A DNA stretch of 64,000 nucleotides from Spirodela intermedia (Eukaryota; Streptophyta; Magnoliopsida; Alismatales; Araceae). Shown in pieces: positions 24,542-35,714 of the stretch. Where the stretch lies: positions 9,046,327-9,110,326 of the forward strand of contig LR746272.1 in assembly GCA_902729315.2 (NCBI GenBank). The letters are read 5' to 3'. The notes beneath the pieces were generated by a model. That model was not told where the DNA came from. It saw only the letters and a program-made list of their open reading frames with translations, and did no database searches. How positions within the stretch are numbered: position 1 is the first letter of the stretch; the number at the start of each line of letters is the position of its first letter. A program made the translations under genes and the position numbers.

Positions 24542-25948
24542 AACGTCCAAGTCTACAGCTCCGTTCTTACAGACTTGGTTTGTGTGTGATAAGCTACTAC
24601 TACGAGTAAGGTGTTGGTGCCTGTACGTGGTCCAACGCTATGGTTGGTGTAAAAATATAAGAAGTGACGATGAACTAAATTCGGTGTACTCAGGGTGCAA
24701 CAAAAAGCGAAAGTCATATGCTTCGTTCATGGTGTGCTTATAATTCATTCATCTTCGGCATAAGTTCTCAGGGCCTACAGAGGACCCGTTTTAGCAAATT
24801 ATGAGACCCGTTATTTCCCACTTCAATAATATCTATGAACATGAGATCAGATAAACCCACCTTTACCTCGGTTTCAAGGAGCATGATCGACCGTATTTAT
24901 TGGATATATAGTTCTCGTTGCATTAGTTTGGGGACCATTTTATGAAATTTGTGGACTTGCTGGAATAGTCGTGGATAGAGACGCCAAAGGTTAACAATTT
25001 CTCCCTGACCTCTCTGCGGTTGGCCGAGCTCTCCAGTGACGGCCGCATGAACTGAGACTTGGGAGCTGCCGAGAGCTAGGATTTGCTCACCGCCTGCAGC
25101 AAAACGCACAGCCGGCCTGACCCTCGTTGTCGGGGTTGTGAATTCTAGGAAATTCAAATGCTCGGCTCTGGGCGGCTACTTCCCCCGCGGCAAAATCTAA
25201 CCCCAGTTACGGTGCCTAGCCGACACTGGAAAACCCATATCTGTCCAGGAACCACCGTAGGGGGAGGGAGGAAGGAAGGAAGGACAGCGGCCGACAACAC
25301 GCGTCCGAAGGAGCTTCACCCGGGATACGTACGAAATGGGTCATCTCCGGGTGTAGATCGGCGTTATGCAGAGCCTGGTCGTCCCGCACTACCGGGGGGA
25401 GGGGGAGACTTTGCGGGCTCTCGATACTCCGGCAGCTGGAACTTCTTCAACAAGATGCCACCGGAAGTCGCACGCACTCTCCGTTGATAGGGGAGCCGTC
25501 TGCTATATGACAGGAGAAGTTGCGGCTTCGTTGACCAATGCGATCCTCGTCGGAGTAGACGGCCGTCTTCAACCTCAGTGGTGCCGCCAGATGCCCGTTT
25601 GGCGACTTCAGGGCACACCCCTGAAGTCGCCATGATTACCCAGATCGAGACCAAAGATATGGTTCCCTCGTGGCGCTATATCTCTTTATCAGCCTACCCT
25701 TGACTCTAAGATGTCGCCATGTCCATGTGGGGATTTCTCCACGACAACTTTACTAAGCCGCAAGCTTTCTCCATCAGCACAAAGGAAATTAGGCCGGTCG
25801 ATGGACCAAGTAAGCCGAGCCTCAGTCTGAAATAGATACTTTTTTCCTTGCCCTAGGTCCAAAAGTTTAGTCCACGCTTTTCCTTCCAAATTATAATCTT
25901 CAGATCGTCTTGGAACGAGGCAGACTCTCTCTCCACGGTCTCGCCGTT

Positions 25949-25989
<41 letters not shown>

Positions 25990-26313
25990 AGGCGAAGAGG
26001 GAAGTTCCGATCTAGAACCAAAATGAATTGTGATTCGGAGTCATTTTTCTAGAATTTTATCCAAGTTTTGAACTTATACAAGGCATCCAGATTCAGAGGA
26101 GGTTGGCAAGACCCGGCCCTGCCCCGGACAATGAACTCTCCCTGTAAAAATTGCACAATATTGATCGCACTTGAGGAAAATAGCCATCTTAGGCAGTACT
26201 AATCCATGCATGACGCTGTGGAAACTGTAAGTATCCATGCATTACAGGACTGCCCACGGAATCTTGATGACGGAAGCACGCGGGGGGTGTAATGAAGAGT
26301 ACAGAGTAGCCTA
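24542..26313. other. Intergenic, GC-rich island with a hairpin, no gene recognised
   Basis: Between OBAP and FT-like 1. The section 25160-25640 is GC-rich and has open frames on both strands that match no family I know. It ends in a perfect 13-bp stem hairpin (25601-25631). A (CT)n tract occupies 25952-25986. The remainder looks like ordinary spacer, including the 3' UTRs. Confidence 0.5.
25601..25631. repeat. Perfect inverted repeat (13-bp stem, 5-nt loop)
   Basis: The arms GGCGACTTCAGGG and its exact complement flank CACAC. There is no T-run after it and no Helitron-type CTRR terminus within the next dozen bases, so its role is unknown. Confidence 0.9.
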
Positions 26314-27150
26314 CTATCTGAACCTCCTCCCACCCGAGCCAGTCTCTCTCTGGCAATTGAAGTACAGGGCGGCCACCGGGGGCCCGAGATCGTACACCTC
26401 CGCGAAGTCCCTGGTGTTGAACTGCTGCCTCCAGCCCGGCGCGTACACGGCCTGCCTGCCGAGCTGCCGGAAGAGAACGAACACGAAGCGATGGATGCCG
26501 ACCGTCGGACGGGGGCTCTCGTAGGCCACAACCTCGTTGCCTGTCACGTTTTCGATAATTTCTGTCAGTAGGTGGGGGTGCTGTGAGCTAATTCAAGGAC
26601 CGAGGGGAGAAAGATGAGGCGAGGGGGAGGGGAAAAGATCTGGAGAACTCACCGAACGTAGCGTTAGTCGTCCCGGGGATGTCCGTCACCAACCTAGAAC
26701 AGCAAGAAGGAAGAAAACAGGTGGTGTTATTCACTGGCGCGAAGAGAGAGATGAGGCAGTGGAGGGTTGATTGAGGTTGGGGGAGAACCCACCACTGTAA
26801 GTACTCCCTGGAGGTCGGGTTGCTGGGGCTGGGGGCGTCGGGATCGATCATCACCTTCGGAAGAGGAGAGAAAGAAGGAGAGAGGAGGGAGAAGGTGAGA
26901 AAGACGGCGTCACAGAAGGGAGGAAAGCCTCGTCGTGGTGGTCTTCACTTACGAGTGTATAGAGAGCCCTCATGTCGCCTCCCCCGACGTCCACGCGCGG
27001 CGGACCGGCGACGGCGGACGGCTTGAACTCGCAGCCGTTGGAGACTTCCCGGCTGTTGTAGACCACCCTGATTTGAACGGTCCTGGTGAACGGGTCCAGG
27101 ACATCCCCGACCACGCGGCCGACCACTATCGGATCCCGGTCACGAGACAT
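26314..27150 (-). CDS. FT-like1: FLOWERING LOCUS T-like PEBP protein, copy 1
   Basis: Member of the FT clade of phosphatidylethanolamine-binding proteins, mobile flowering signals that act with 14-3-3 proteins and FD-type bZIPs. Four minus-strand exons of 198, 62, 41 and 227 nt (27150-26953, 26854-26793, 26693-26653, 26540-26314) give 175 residues, the Arabidopsis FT length and exon pattern. Seen: [33 protein letters not shown] and [20 protein letters not shown]. By FT numbering, Tyr85, Tyr134, Trp138 and Gln140 mark it as FT-type, not TFL1-type. Arg62, Pro94, Phe101 and Arg130, which contact 14-3-3, are kept. Odd points: Gln replaces the pocket His87, the segment C triad is Val-Tyr-Asp, and DPDVP reads DPDAP. 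An activator role is likely but not certain. Confidence 0.93.
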
Positions 27151-27215
27151 CTTCGCTGCGGATTGGATCGATGGGTCTGGCTTTGGCTTGGGGAATGACC
27201 CAGATCTTCTAGTCG

Positions 27216-27222
27216 TTTTATA
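27216..27222 (-). promoter_or_regulatory. TATA box of FT-like copy 1
   Basis: CTATAAAA on the minus strand, about 66 bp upstream of the ATG at 27150. Sequence and spacing fit a core promoter with a short leader. Confidence 0.6.
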
Positions 27223-27267
27223 GATGGAGAGCCCTTGGCTAGGGACTCCGCCATTCCTCAAACCAGA

Positions 27268-27296
27268 AAGAGAGGGAGAGAGGGAGAGAGGGAGAG

Positions 27297-27341
<45 letters not shown>
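27268..27341. repeat. (GA)n tract just upstream of FT-like copy 1
   Basis: GA-rich tract, pure from about 27303, which is CT on the FT sense strand. It sits directly upstream of the TATA box and may act as a pyrimidine-patch promoter element; that is inference. Confidence 0.9.
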
Positions 27342-27344
<3 letters not shown>

Positions 27345-27703
27345 GGGGGAGCGGGACGTCTGAATCTTTCTTTTGCACGCACCATCGAAGAAAAGCCCAC
27401 AAGGGCACTGTAGCCCGCTCGTTCTCATGGTCATGGCCGCGTAGGCCGTGATCTCGCCTAATATTTGATTCCATCTTGAGATTCTGGAGGAGTTTGTGCT
27501 GAAGGCCGGTGTAGCCTTTTAACGTGCTCCCTCCGCCTAAGCCTCTCTCTCTCTCTCTCTGTCCCTCCCTCGCTCTCTATCGCTGTGAAGTCGTCTTCAA
27601 TTTCCCTCTTTTATCTCCATCTGATGGGCCTCTCAGGGATTATCCGTTGCTTATCGTCTAGGGTAGTTTTTCCAGTTGTAACTGAGAGAACAATTTGACT
27701 GGA

Positions 27704-27737
<34 letters not shown>

Positions 27738-27761
27738 CTTCCCTCCCTCCGTCTCTCTCTT

Positions 27762-27817
27762 TCTATCTATCTTTCTGTCTATCTATCTAGATATCTATTT
27801 ATCTATCTATCTATCTC
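27762..27817. repeat. (TATC)n microsatellite
   Basis: Imperfect tetranucleotide array of TATC/TGTC units, preceded by CT-rich DNA. Confidence 0.9.
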
Positions 27818-28224
27818 TGTCTCTACATCCCCCCTCCCGCTGAGTAGGAGAGCCTTCGGCCAATCCCGGTTCTCCGAAGCGGGCATCTGGTTAGCACTTC
27901 TGGGCAGAGATATGCCCGGATTCAGCAACAGGTTTGACCAAGCGGAAACACCTCATCTTGGTTTTGGCCGAAGAGAGGCAGATTCCCCACCCAGCGTCGG
28001 CTCAAGATAAGATCTGGGCTCCATTCCCGTGGGCCCTCCACCACGTGTCCTCCGATTTTTATGTCCCGCTTTAATGCTAAAGGGCCGTTTTCGGCCCTTT
28101 TGGGCCGTATCCCCTCGAAAAGTTGGAAGGAATTTCGAAAAGAAGCGGCCTGATATGCCCACCACCAACTTTAGGCCCGAATGTACAGAGGCCCATTGTG
28201 TGTCAGTGTGTGTGTTTGTGTGTT

Positions 28225-28258
<34 letters not shown>

Positions 28259-28394
28259 GTACCACACCCTTCTTGACTGTGGGATCCTATTCGATAAGCA
28301 GCCGAGATACCCGATGCGGGGATCCGGTAGAGGCGCCTAAGTGACGTCGCGAGATATCATCTGATCAGAAGCGATCTTGCCATGCATTCTTCCA

Positions 28395-28548
28395 CACGTG
28401 CCAAGTCGTCGCAGAGATTTGACTAATAAGCTTACTTTGTCGTTTTACGATGTGGCGCACGTGGGAGTGCATACATGAACCATGCATCTGTTGAAATTCG
28501 TCTCTGCATGACGTCACCCTGCCCCGCTTTAGCATCTGGATTCACGTG
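28395..28548. promoter_or_regulatory. Cluster of G-boxes and a TGACGTCA site upstream of FT-like 1
   Basis: Three CACGTG cores (28395-28400, 28458-28463, 28543-28548) and one TGACGTCA (28509-28516) fall within 155 bp, about 1.25-1.4 kb upstream of the FT-like 1 start. TGTGG, the core of CONSTANS-responsive elements, occurs at 28451. G-box-binding bHLH and bZIP factors control FT in other plants; function here is inference. Confidence 0.5.
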
Positions 28549-29029
28549 TAAAGAGTAAAGTTCGGTGTTATTTAAATAATATTGAAAAGATTCGAATTTT
28601 TTCAATAAAACACCTAAATACAGGATTCAAAATTTAATAACCCTCAGTAAATATGTAATTGTCGATGCAAGACAATAGGGAACTTACGAGAAGCCTCACC
28701 AAGAGCGCTTGTGAAAGGGGGTGTGTCTGAGTTTGGTCTGAAATCGAAATTTCGGGATAGATCTGAAATTTCGAAACCTCACCACCTTACTTCCCTTCGC
28801 GCCCACATGACAAGTTCGGGATAGATCTGAAATTTCGTGAATTGTGGACACCCAGAGGAATTATCAGCTTTTGGTCGTCCTTTTACGTCAAGATTATTGA
28901 TGGCCGATTTGGACCCAAACATGCTGAGATGCGCCATCGTTTGACCATATATGTCATAACTAGATCCAAAGAGAAGGTGGAGCAATATGTCATCCACTTT
29001 ACATGAAAAAGACCGTTAGATAGATCGAT

Positions 29030-29065
<36 letters not shown>

Positions 29066-31332
29066 GTTATACGAAGTGACCTACTATTAGTAGATATTTG
29101 AAATCAGTTTAGAGTTTGGACTTTTCTGTAGCGTCGCGCTTTCAACCAGTTTGGCTGCTACATCTAGTACTAGATTCTACACTTGAGAGAGAGGAGAGAA
29201 GCGGGAGAGGTTACAAGAAGTAACTGGGCATATATGGAAACATTTAGGACTCCGTAACGTTGACCTTTAATGGAACAATCTCAATTGAATTGCAACTGGA
29301 AGAGGCACAAGTGGAGGGCAAAGGTCTTTTGAAGAGGCCCATTCTGGATCCCCAACGGATGCCCATCTTAAGGTCGCCTTCACACATCATTAAACCTTGG
29401 TGGCACTGTTCACTTTAGCATTCTTGCGAGGGAGCAAGGAATTGATGTATGAGGACAGGTCATACACGCCGCCACCACATAAAAGTCCAACCCTCGATCA
29501 ATAGTTAGGTCTTATTGATCCGATGGTGCTGCCTTCTTACCCTCCTTCATCTATTTAACTTGGGTGAGAGTGGCGGCATTCCCTTAAGAGCAGTTTTGGG
29601 GAGCCTTCTCATTCTTTCAGCTGCATTACTAGTTTAGAAAACAGACTTATTTTTACTTTATTTGATAACATAGAATAATCGAAAAATAGACTCTCATGAT
29701 GGGCAATGATTGTTTGAGGTGTATAACCCCAGACTAATTGACAATAAGTTATGCCCATTTATGCAACCTAGAGTTTTATAGAATTTTTTTCTAATAATAG
29801 ACCAATCTGAAAATTATCATACGAATAATATGCCCACCGGAGTCAGACTAGTTGTAACTAGGTGTGCTTAGTCGCAGCAAAGTCTGTTAGTGGTGCGTGG
29901 AAAATGGTCAAGGCTAGGTATGCGTACCCAGATCCAACTCTGGCGTGTTTCTTTCCCTCATTCTCTCTATTTCTTGTTATTACACTTCATTCCGCTATGC
30001 AAGGAGGTGATGCTTGTCTCCTGACGAAATCGTTGATTAAAATAATGTTAGTATAATTTAGACATAGTAATAATAATGGTGCCAGCAACGTCCAAGCTGG
30101 GTGCGTGCTAAGCCCTGGACTGGCTCCAACGACATTTTAAAATTTTAACAGGCCTGTGAGCTGCCGGAGTCTTGCAAAATTGCTGAAAAACAGGGTTCAT
30201 AGTAGAGAGAGCCTTATGAAGCATAGCCCCAGCCAAATGGGCATGACTGCAAGGAGTGGGGAGCTGGGGGGGATTATTGGGGAAGGGTGGTGTCTTGCTG
30301 GATGGGAAGCGTGGGTATTGCGCGCCACAGGTGGTTGGGCAGAGGGGCACTTGGCTGAAGAAGAGAGAGGAAGAATGGGGGGGGGTTGGGTGCTAAGGAG
30401 AGGGAAGGGTGAGCAAAAAGGGGTGGGCTTTGAGATTCGGGCCTTCAGGTCAAACTTGATCCGAGTGGAAACCAGTCTGGGCTTGGCAAGGAGCTTGCCA
30501 GGCCCATCGAGAACCCTAAATTGTGCATGATTCCCTGAAAGGTTCATTGAACCAGGACTGATCGACCATCTAGCTAGAGGTAGGTCGCAACCAAAGGAAT
30601 CTGCAATCCACCTATAAGAAAAGCATTGTATAATCTACCAACATATTTGTATATGACTATAATCAGCCATCGTAAATGTACCCCATCTAAATGGCAACAC
30701 GCGTACTAACATTGGAAATTATACGTGCACTTATGTAATACGAGTACCACGTATATATGCTTGGACGATGTGGTGCAGCACTCGGTGGTACGTATTGCAT
30801 GTGGCCCTACATGAATCGCCTTCCACCGGATCCCCCTTCCCTCTGGCAGTTGAAGTAGAGAGCGGCCACCGGCGATCCCAGGTTGTACTGCTGGGCGAAG
30901 TCGCCGGTGTTGAAGTGGTGGCGGAATGTGGGAGGAAAGACGGTGTTCCTACCGAGCTGTTGAAACAACGCAAAGACTAAGGCGATGAATCCCCGCAGTG
31001 GGTCTAGGGCTTTCATAGCACAGCAGTTCTTTCCCTGAAAAGAATGGATGACACTTAGTGCTCAGCGGCTGAAATTTATAACCACGTTTATCTAAGTTAG
31101 AGAATCCCGTTCACATTTGACGTGGGTTTTGATTGAGTGGGGAGGAGAGGGGGATGGTAATTAGCATACATATGGATTATCAGCTACTCTACATGGAATT
31201 ATTATCTGTGGAGAAAGTAGTACCCTACTGACTATACAAATGTTGATGATTAAGAACTTTCGTGTAAGTTATCGTAAATAACATATTTCGCGTACAATTC
31301 TGGGGTGAGGATTAGCTTCCGCAAAGCTAGAA

Positions 31333-31333
<1 letters not shown>

Positions 31334-31395
<62 letters not shown>
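31334..31395. repeat. (GA)n microsatellite in FT-like 2 intron 3
   Basis: About 60 bp of GA on the plus strand, CT on the FT sense strand. It lies about 300 bp before the exon 4 acceptor. Confidence 0.97.
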
Positions 31396-31398
<3 letters not shown>

Positions 31399-31975
31399 GA
31401 CGAGTCTTGACACTTTGATCTTTAGAATGACCTTTATGTAGTGACTATCTTCAAAAGGGTAAGTTGAAAAAGCAAAGCTCACCATTCTTGAAGAAAGTTT
31501 TGATTGAGTATATCACTATATAAAAGACGAATTATCAGTTGTTAAACATGAATTTAGTAAACGTAGAGTAATAAATGTATCATCATTCTGATCCACATAA
31601 ATAATGATAGGTGAGGAGTTTTGGCTCAAGTTATCTAATATTACACAAATGGTTCAGATATTATAAACCAGCATCATCTTTTGCAAGGCTAAAAAGAGAC
31701 GGAGCACAGTGTAGAAGACTTGACATCGTCAACTGAGTTTGAGAATTTCATTCATTGTGAAATCCTCAAAAGGTTACTTCGTAAAATATAGATCGCCAAA
31801 TTTGACCCCCTATACGGTTTAATGGAAGCTGAACTATCAATTATTAAACGTGAAATTAGCATAGATGTGATATTTAAGGCACCCATGCAATGACCCAAAA
31901 ATAGTGATTGCCAAGAATTTTTCGGCGTCAAGTTACCAAATATAATCAAGCTAACGGTCAATTTTTAGACGAAAA

Positions 31976-32072
31976 GTGCTATACATGAAATTTTTAGAGA
32001 CAAATAAAAAGCCTGACTATACATGAAAAGCCTAGCTATACATGAAAAACATAGCTATACATGAAACGCTTT
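31976..32072 (-). repeat. Short tandem repeat in FT-like 2 intron 3
   Basis: Four copies of a unit containing CTATACATGAAA. The last three are spaced about 19 bp apart and lie within 40-90 bp of the exon 3 donor. Confidence 0.85.
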
Positions 32073-32614
32073 ATATAACAAAATTGTAAAGCGTTGGCTC
32101 ACCAAAATCGACAGTAGTTGTTGCTGGTATGTCAGCCACTAACCTGTCGTAGAGATAACCAACAAGGAAAATCGTCAGTTAATAAAGTGCCGATGTGCAA
32201 CTTATTCGAGACTACATGATGGAATAAAATTTGATCTCTTGCCATATGGTATTTATCACAATTTTGGTCAAATCTGGCTCAAACCTTATGAATTATACTA
32301 AGCAAAGGGGTTCATGGATCGCATAATTCGACCCAGATAATTCGGAAATAACGGCCGAATTTTTCATTACCTTATATATATTTGACAAAAAATTAAAGAA
32401 ATGATTACTCTTAATATTATCAACTTTTTGAATGATTTAGTGACCGATAGGATTTCTCCGAATACAGGGTATTCGATCTCATTTTCTCACTTGTATTAGT
32501 CCTCACCAGTGCAAATACTCTCTTAGCGTAGGGTTGCTGGGGCTCGGCACGTCTGGGTCCACCATCACCTGGGAAAACAAACGAGGAATCCACACCGCGT
32601 GTGCGTGTGCGACT

Positions 32615-32734
<120 letters not shown>

Positions 32735-33057
32735 GAGAGTGTAAAAAGTCCTCATATCAGCGCCGCCGATCTCCACGCGAGGACGTCGGACAACGGCAGA
32801 GGGCTTGAACCCGCCGCCGTTGACGACAAGCTTATTGCTGTACTCCACCCTGAGAGAGACGGACCTGGTGAATGGATGCAACACATCACCGACCACCCGG
32901 CCGAGGCACAGCGGATCCTGCGGCGTCATGTCCCGGCTCCTAGTATCACCGCCACTTCTTCCGCTGCCATTGGTTCCCATCCTATGAAACGTCTGAGGCA
33001 GCCCGGGGGAAGGGTGGTGGGTTCATAGAGAGGGAGGAAGGGGAGCACTTAGCTTGC

Positions 33058-33063
33058 TATATA
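33058..33063 (-). promoter_or_regulatory. TATA-like element of FT-like 2
   Basis: GTATATAGC on the minus strand, about 80 bp upstream of the Met at 32980, at a spacing similar to that of the copy 1 TATA box. Confidence 0.45.
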
Positions 33064-34916
33064 CTCCGCGGCCCGCGGCCTCAACGGATGGGTGGCAACA
33101 AAGTGGGTCCTCCTCGGAGTACGGCAACAAGACGCGGGTTAGGTGCAAATATACGGCGCCGTTCCTGTTACGAGGGCCTCTAATTCTCGGGAGCTATCCT
33201 CCTCCGTTGAAAACCTCCAGGTAGCCGTGGGAACTGTGCAGCCAGGAGACCATTCCCTTATCGTCCTCTCTTTCTTCTTTTCATCTATTTGATAGAATTT
33301 TATCAGAACGGTTGCCATAGTATCATTCCAACACGTCTAAATTTGAGAATTCGTCTTAGATTCTGAATACGTCTGCATACATTGAGGTGATTTCGTCGTT
33401 CCAACTTTTCTGCCTATAACTGGAAAAACATTCGGGGCCTGAGAGTGTACATCGGACCCCTTTAAAGCTGACCAAGACAGGGAAACAAAGACACCAAAGT
33501 TTGGCTGATGGTGGCCCGACCGGCCCACCACTCCAAAAGCCTTGATGGCCCCTGACCGCGTCTTCATGTCTTAATCTCACGCAAACTAAACAACGAGTCT
33601 TCTATCTCTTCTCAGTCAGCATCCTCTTTCGACCTTGATAAGCCGAATCTTGGCAAGGATCAGACCGTAATTTGGGAAAGTACATCCGCCCCTTCTGAGG
33701 TGGCGAAGGCGATAGCAGAGGACTGCGAGGATCGCAGAAGGTATCTCCATCACGTGAAAGATTCGCCGGCCAATAATTTTCGAAGTGACTCCGGGGGACT
33801 TCCAGCCACCAGGGGGGGCGCTCATGCGAAGCGCACTCTCGATTTCTCCCGGAGAAGTCGACGGCGACGGGCGAACTCCAGCCACTGCTTTTGGCGGCGA
33901 GGTGGGAGGGAGTATTGTTTCATGCCTTTTCAACTGTTTGGATGTTGGTCGGACGCGAGTAGGCTTCTCTGCACGTGCGCATGGGATAATCATATTCTTA
34001 GATTTTTTTTTTATTTCACTATCTAAGCGGTGGACTTCACACCTTCCGATATCAGATAATCTACTGGCTTTTGCCATTTTCCGATTTTAGGCAAGCCGGT
34101 TGATGTCTCCAGTGAATTCAAGAAAAAGTAACATCTGGCTGGGTCCCCTATTACGAGAACATATATGGTGCAAGTCGGCAAGCCGGTGCCGGTTGACTCT
34201 CTCTCTCTCTCTCTCTCTCTCCCCGTGCACATACATACACATAAAAACTAAGACCCAAAACCTTTCCGAAGGTGATCATGTTCATACTTGGATTAGTTCT
34301 AACCCGACTCATTGTTAGCTCCTCAAACTAAACTCTCTGTTCAATTAGGTTAAACTGAGTGTTGTTGTCAGAATCTAGTCGGATTCATTTGTGCTACTGC
34401 GTCAATCAAAAAAACCACGTTGGAGGATGAGTTTACGATGCATTTATCATGTGGGGACGATTTTGACAAAATTTGGGCTAAATATTAATCTTTTTAGAGG
34501 GAATTTGAAGGAATTCGAGATTGGATTCCATCTACATAAAAGTTTTTGATCCGCCGCTATTATTTTGTGCTCATAATTTCTTTTATTATTCGTTATAAAT
34601 TAAGATTCTGGACGGAGAACTTAGACGGCATGATCAGCTCAAAGCCAAATGTGTGCCTGTCATCGACTGCCTTCTCCACGATTAGAATCTTCTTTATTTC
34701 GGCATCTAGCCGGTGCGTTTTGGGATTTTTCTATATTAGTTACCTCGTTGTACATTTTTCAGTTTTCGCGGCAAGGCTGTTAGTGTCTTCTTTAGAGTCT
34801 ATGACGTTGACTTAAAATTAATTCTAAAAACCAAAATACGTCTGGCCACGTCCCCCGCAGTCATAAAGTTGATCGTGCAAGTTCAGAGATGACTTTGTCC
34901 CTAGGCCACCAACTTA

Positions 34917-34956
<40 letters not shown>

Positions 34957-35714
34957 AAATATATGCATACACACCCCCACACATAATAAACCCAATTCAA
35001 GCCCGCCAAAATGGATGGTGGTCGTGTTCATATTGGGTTTTTTCGTCATATTTATCAGAATTTTCTGGTCTAACCAGGTTTTCGTTGGATTCATATGCGT
35101 CAACCGTCTCAATTAGAAACGAAACGCGCTTCCGATGCATCTATTCCAAGCAGGGATGAATTTGAAAGAAAAAAATTGGAGTGAGGTACCACCTAGATGT
35201 TTAAGAACTAAATATGAGCGAATTTGCGTCGGCTCTCCATATGTATGTGACCCATTACTATGGGCTTACCGTCGTAGCAGACTTGCAATATTCATCGTCA
35301 GCAATAGACTATGACGTCGGTGTAAGAATTCCGGTGGGCCAGACAAACCTAGAGCCCGGATCATAACCGCGTTTCTATGGTGTCGGCTGAAAGCTTGGAT
35401 CCGCCCTCTTCTGTGGGTGCCCCTCGTTTTCCAGCTTTCCCGCCGGCGGCTGGGCCCATCTCTGCGGCAGAGGCCGGAGAATGCGTTCTGGGTATCTTTC
35501 CCGAAGGATATGGACCGGAGAAGGCGACGATCCCCTGGGCAGCCGGCCGAAGAAACAAGGGATGATGATTGCCCGCGAGGGCAGAACAAGCGAGCTACAG
35601 CTTCACAAAAAGTTTCAAAGACACCTGCCGAACCAGGCTCCGTCGAAGAACAGCGGGTTTAGCTCGTAGCTGAAGCACAGACAACCAAGGACGACGACGA
35701 CGACGAGGGCTGAC
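33064..35714. other. Intergenic with a degenerate duplicated segment
   Basis: No gene recognised between FT-like 2 and the B-box gene. Two diverged copies of a roughly 350-bp segment lie at about 33930-34280 and 34640-35000, each with an internal CT tract (34197-34220 and 34919-34953). A GC-rich patch at 35370-35640 carries chance open frames and should include the B-box 3' UTR. Confidence 0.55.

Larger units (their letters stand above)
27342..30806. other. Spacer between the two FT copies; FT-like 1 upstream region
   Basis: No gene recognised. It holds (CT)n at 27542-27560 and 27708-27735, a TATC array at 27762-27817, (GA)n at 28225-28258, GA/GACA at 29031-29065, a 23-bp direct repeat (28751-28773 and 28815-28837), and a cluster of CACGTG and TGACGTCA motifs at 28395-28548. 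Open frames near 30108-30547 overlap a G-rich stretch and match no family I recognise. Confidence 0.6.

Noticed and set aside
25601-25650. Helitron 3' end at the hairpin
   Set aside because: No CTRR terminus within about a dozen bases after the stem and no matching 5' TC end seen.
30807-31016. Reading FT-like 2 exon 4 wholly in the frame that gives AMKALDPLRGFIALVF, suggesting loss of the GxHR motif
   Set aside because: That frame is out of phase with the exon 3 junction. In the spliced phase the GIHR motif is intact, and the 228-nt exon shows a one-base insertion instead.
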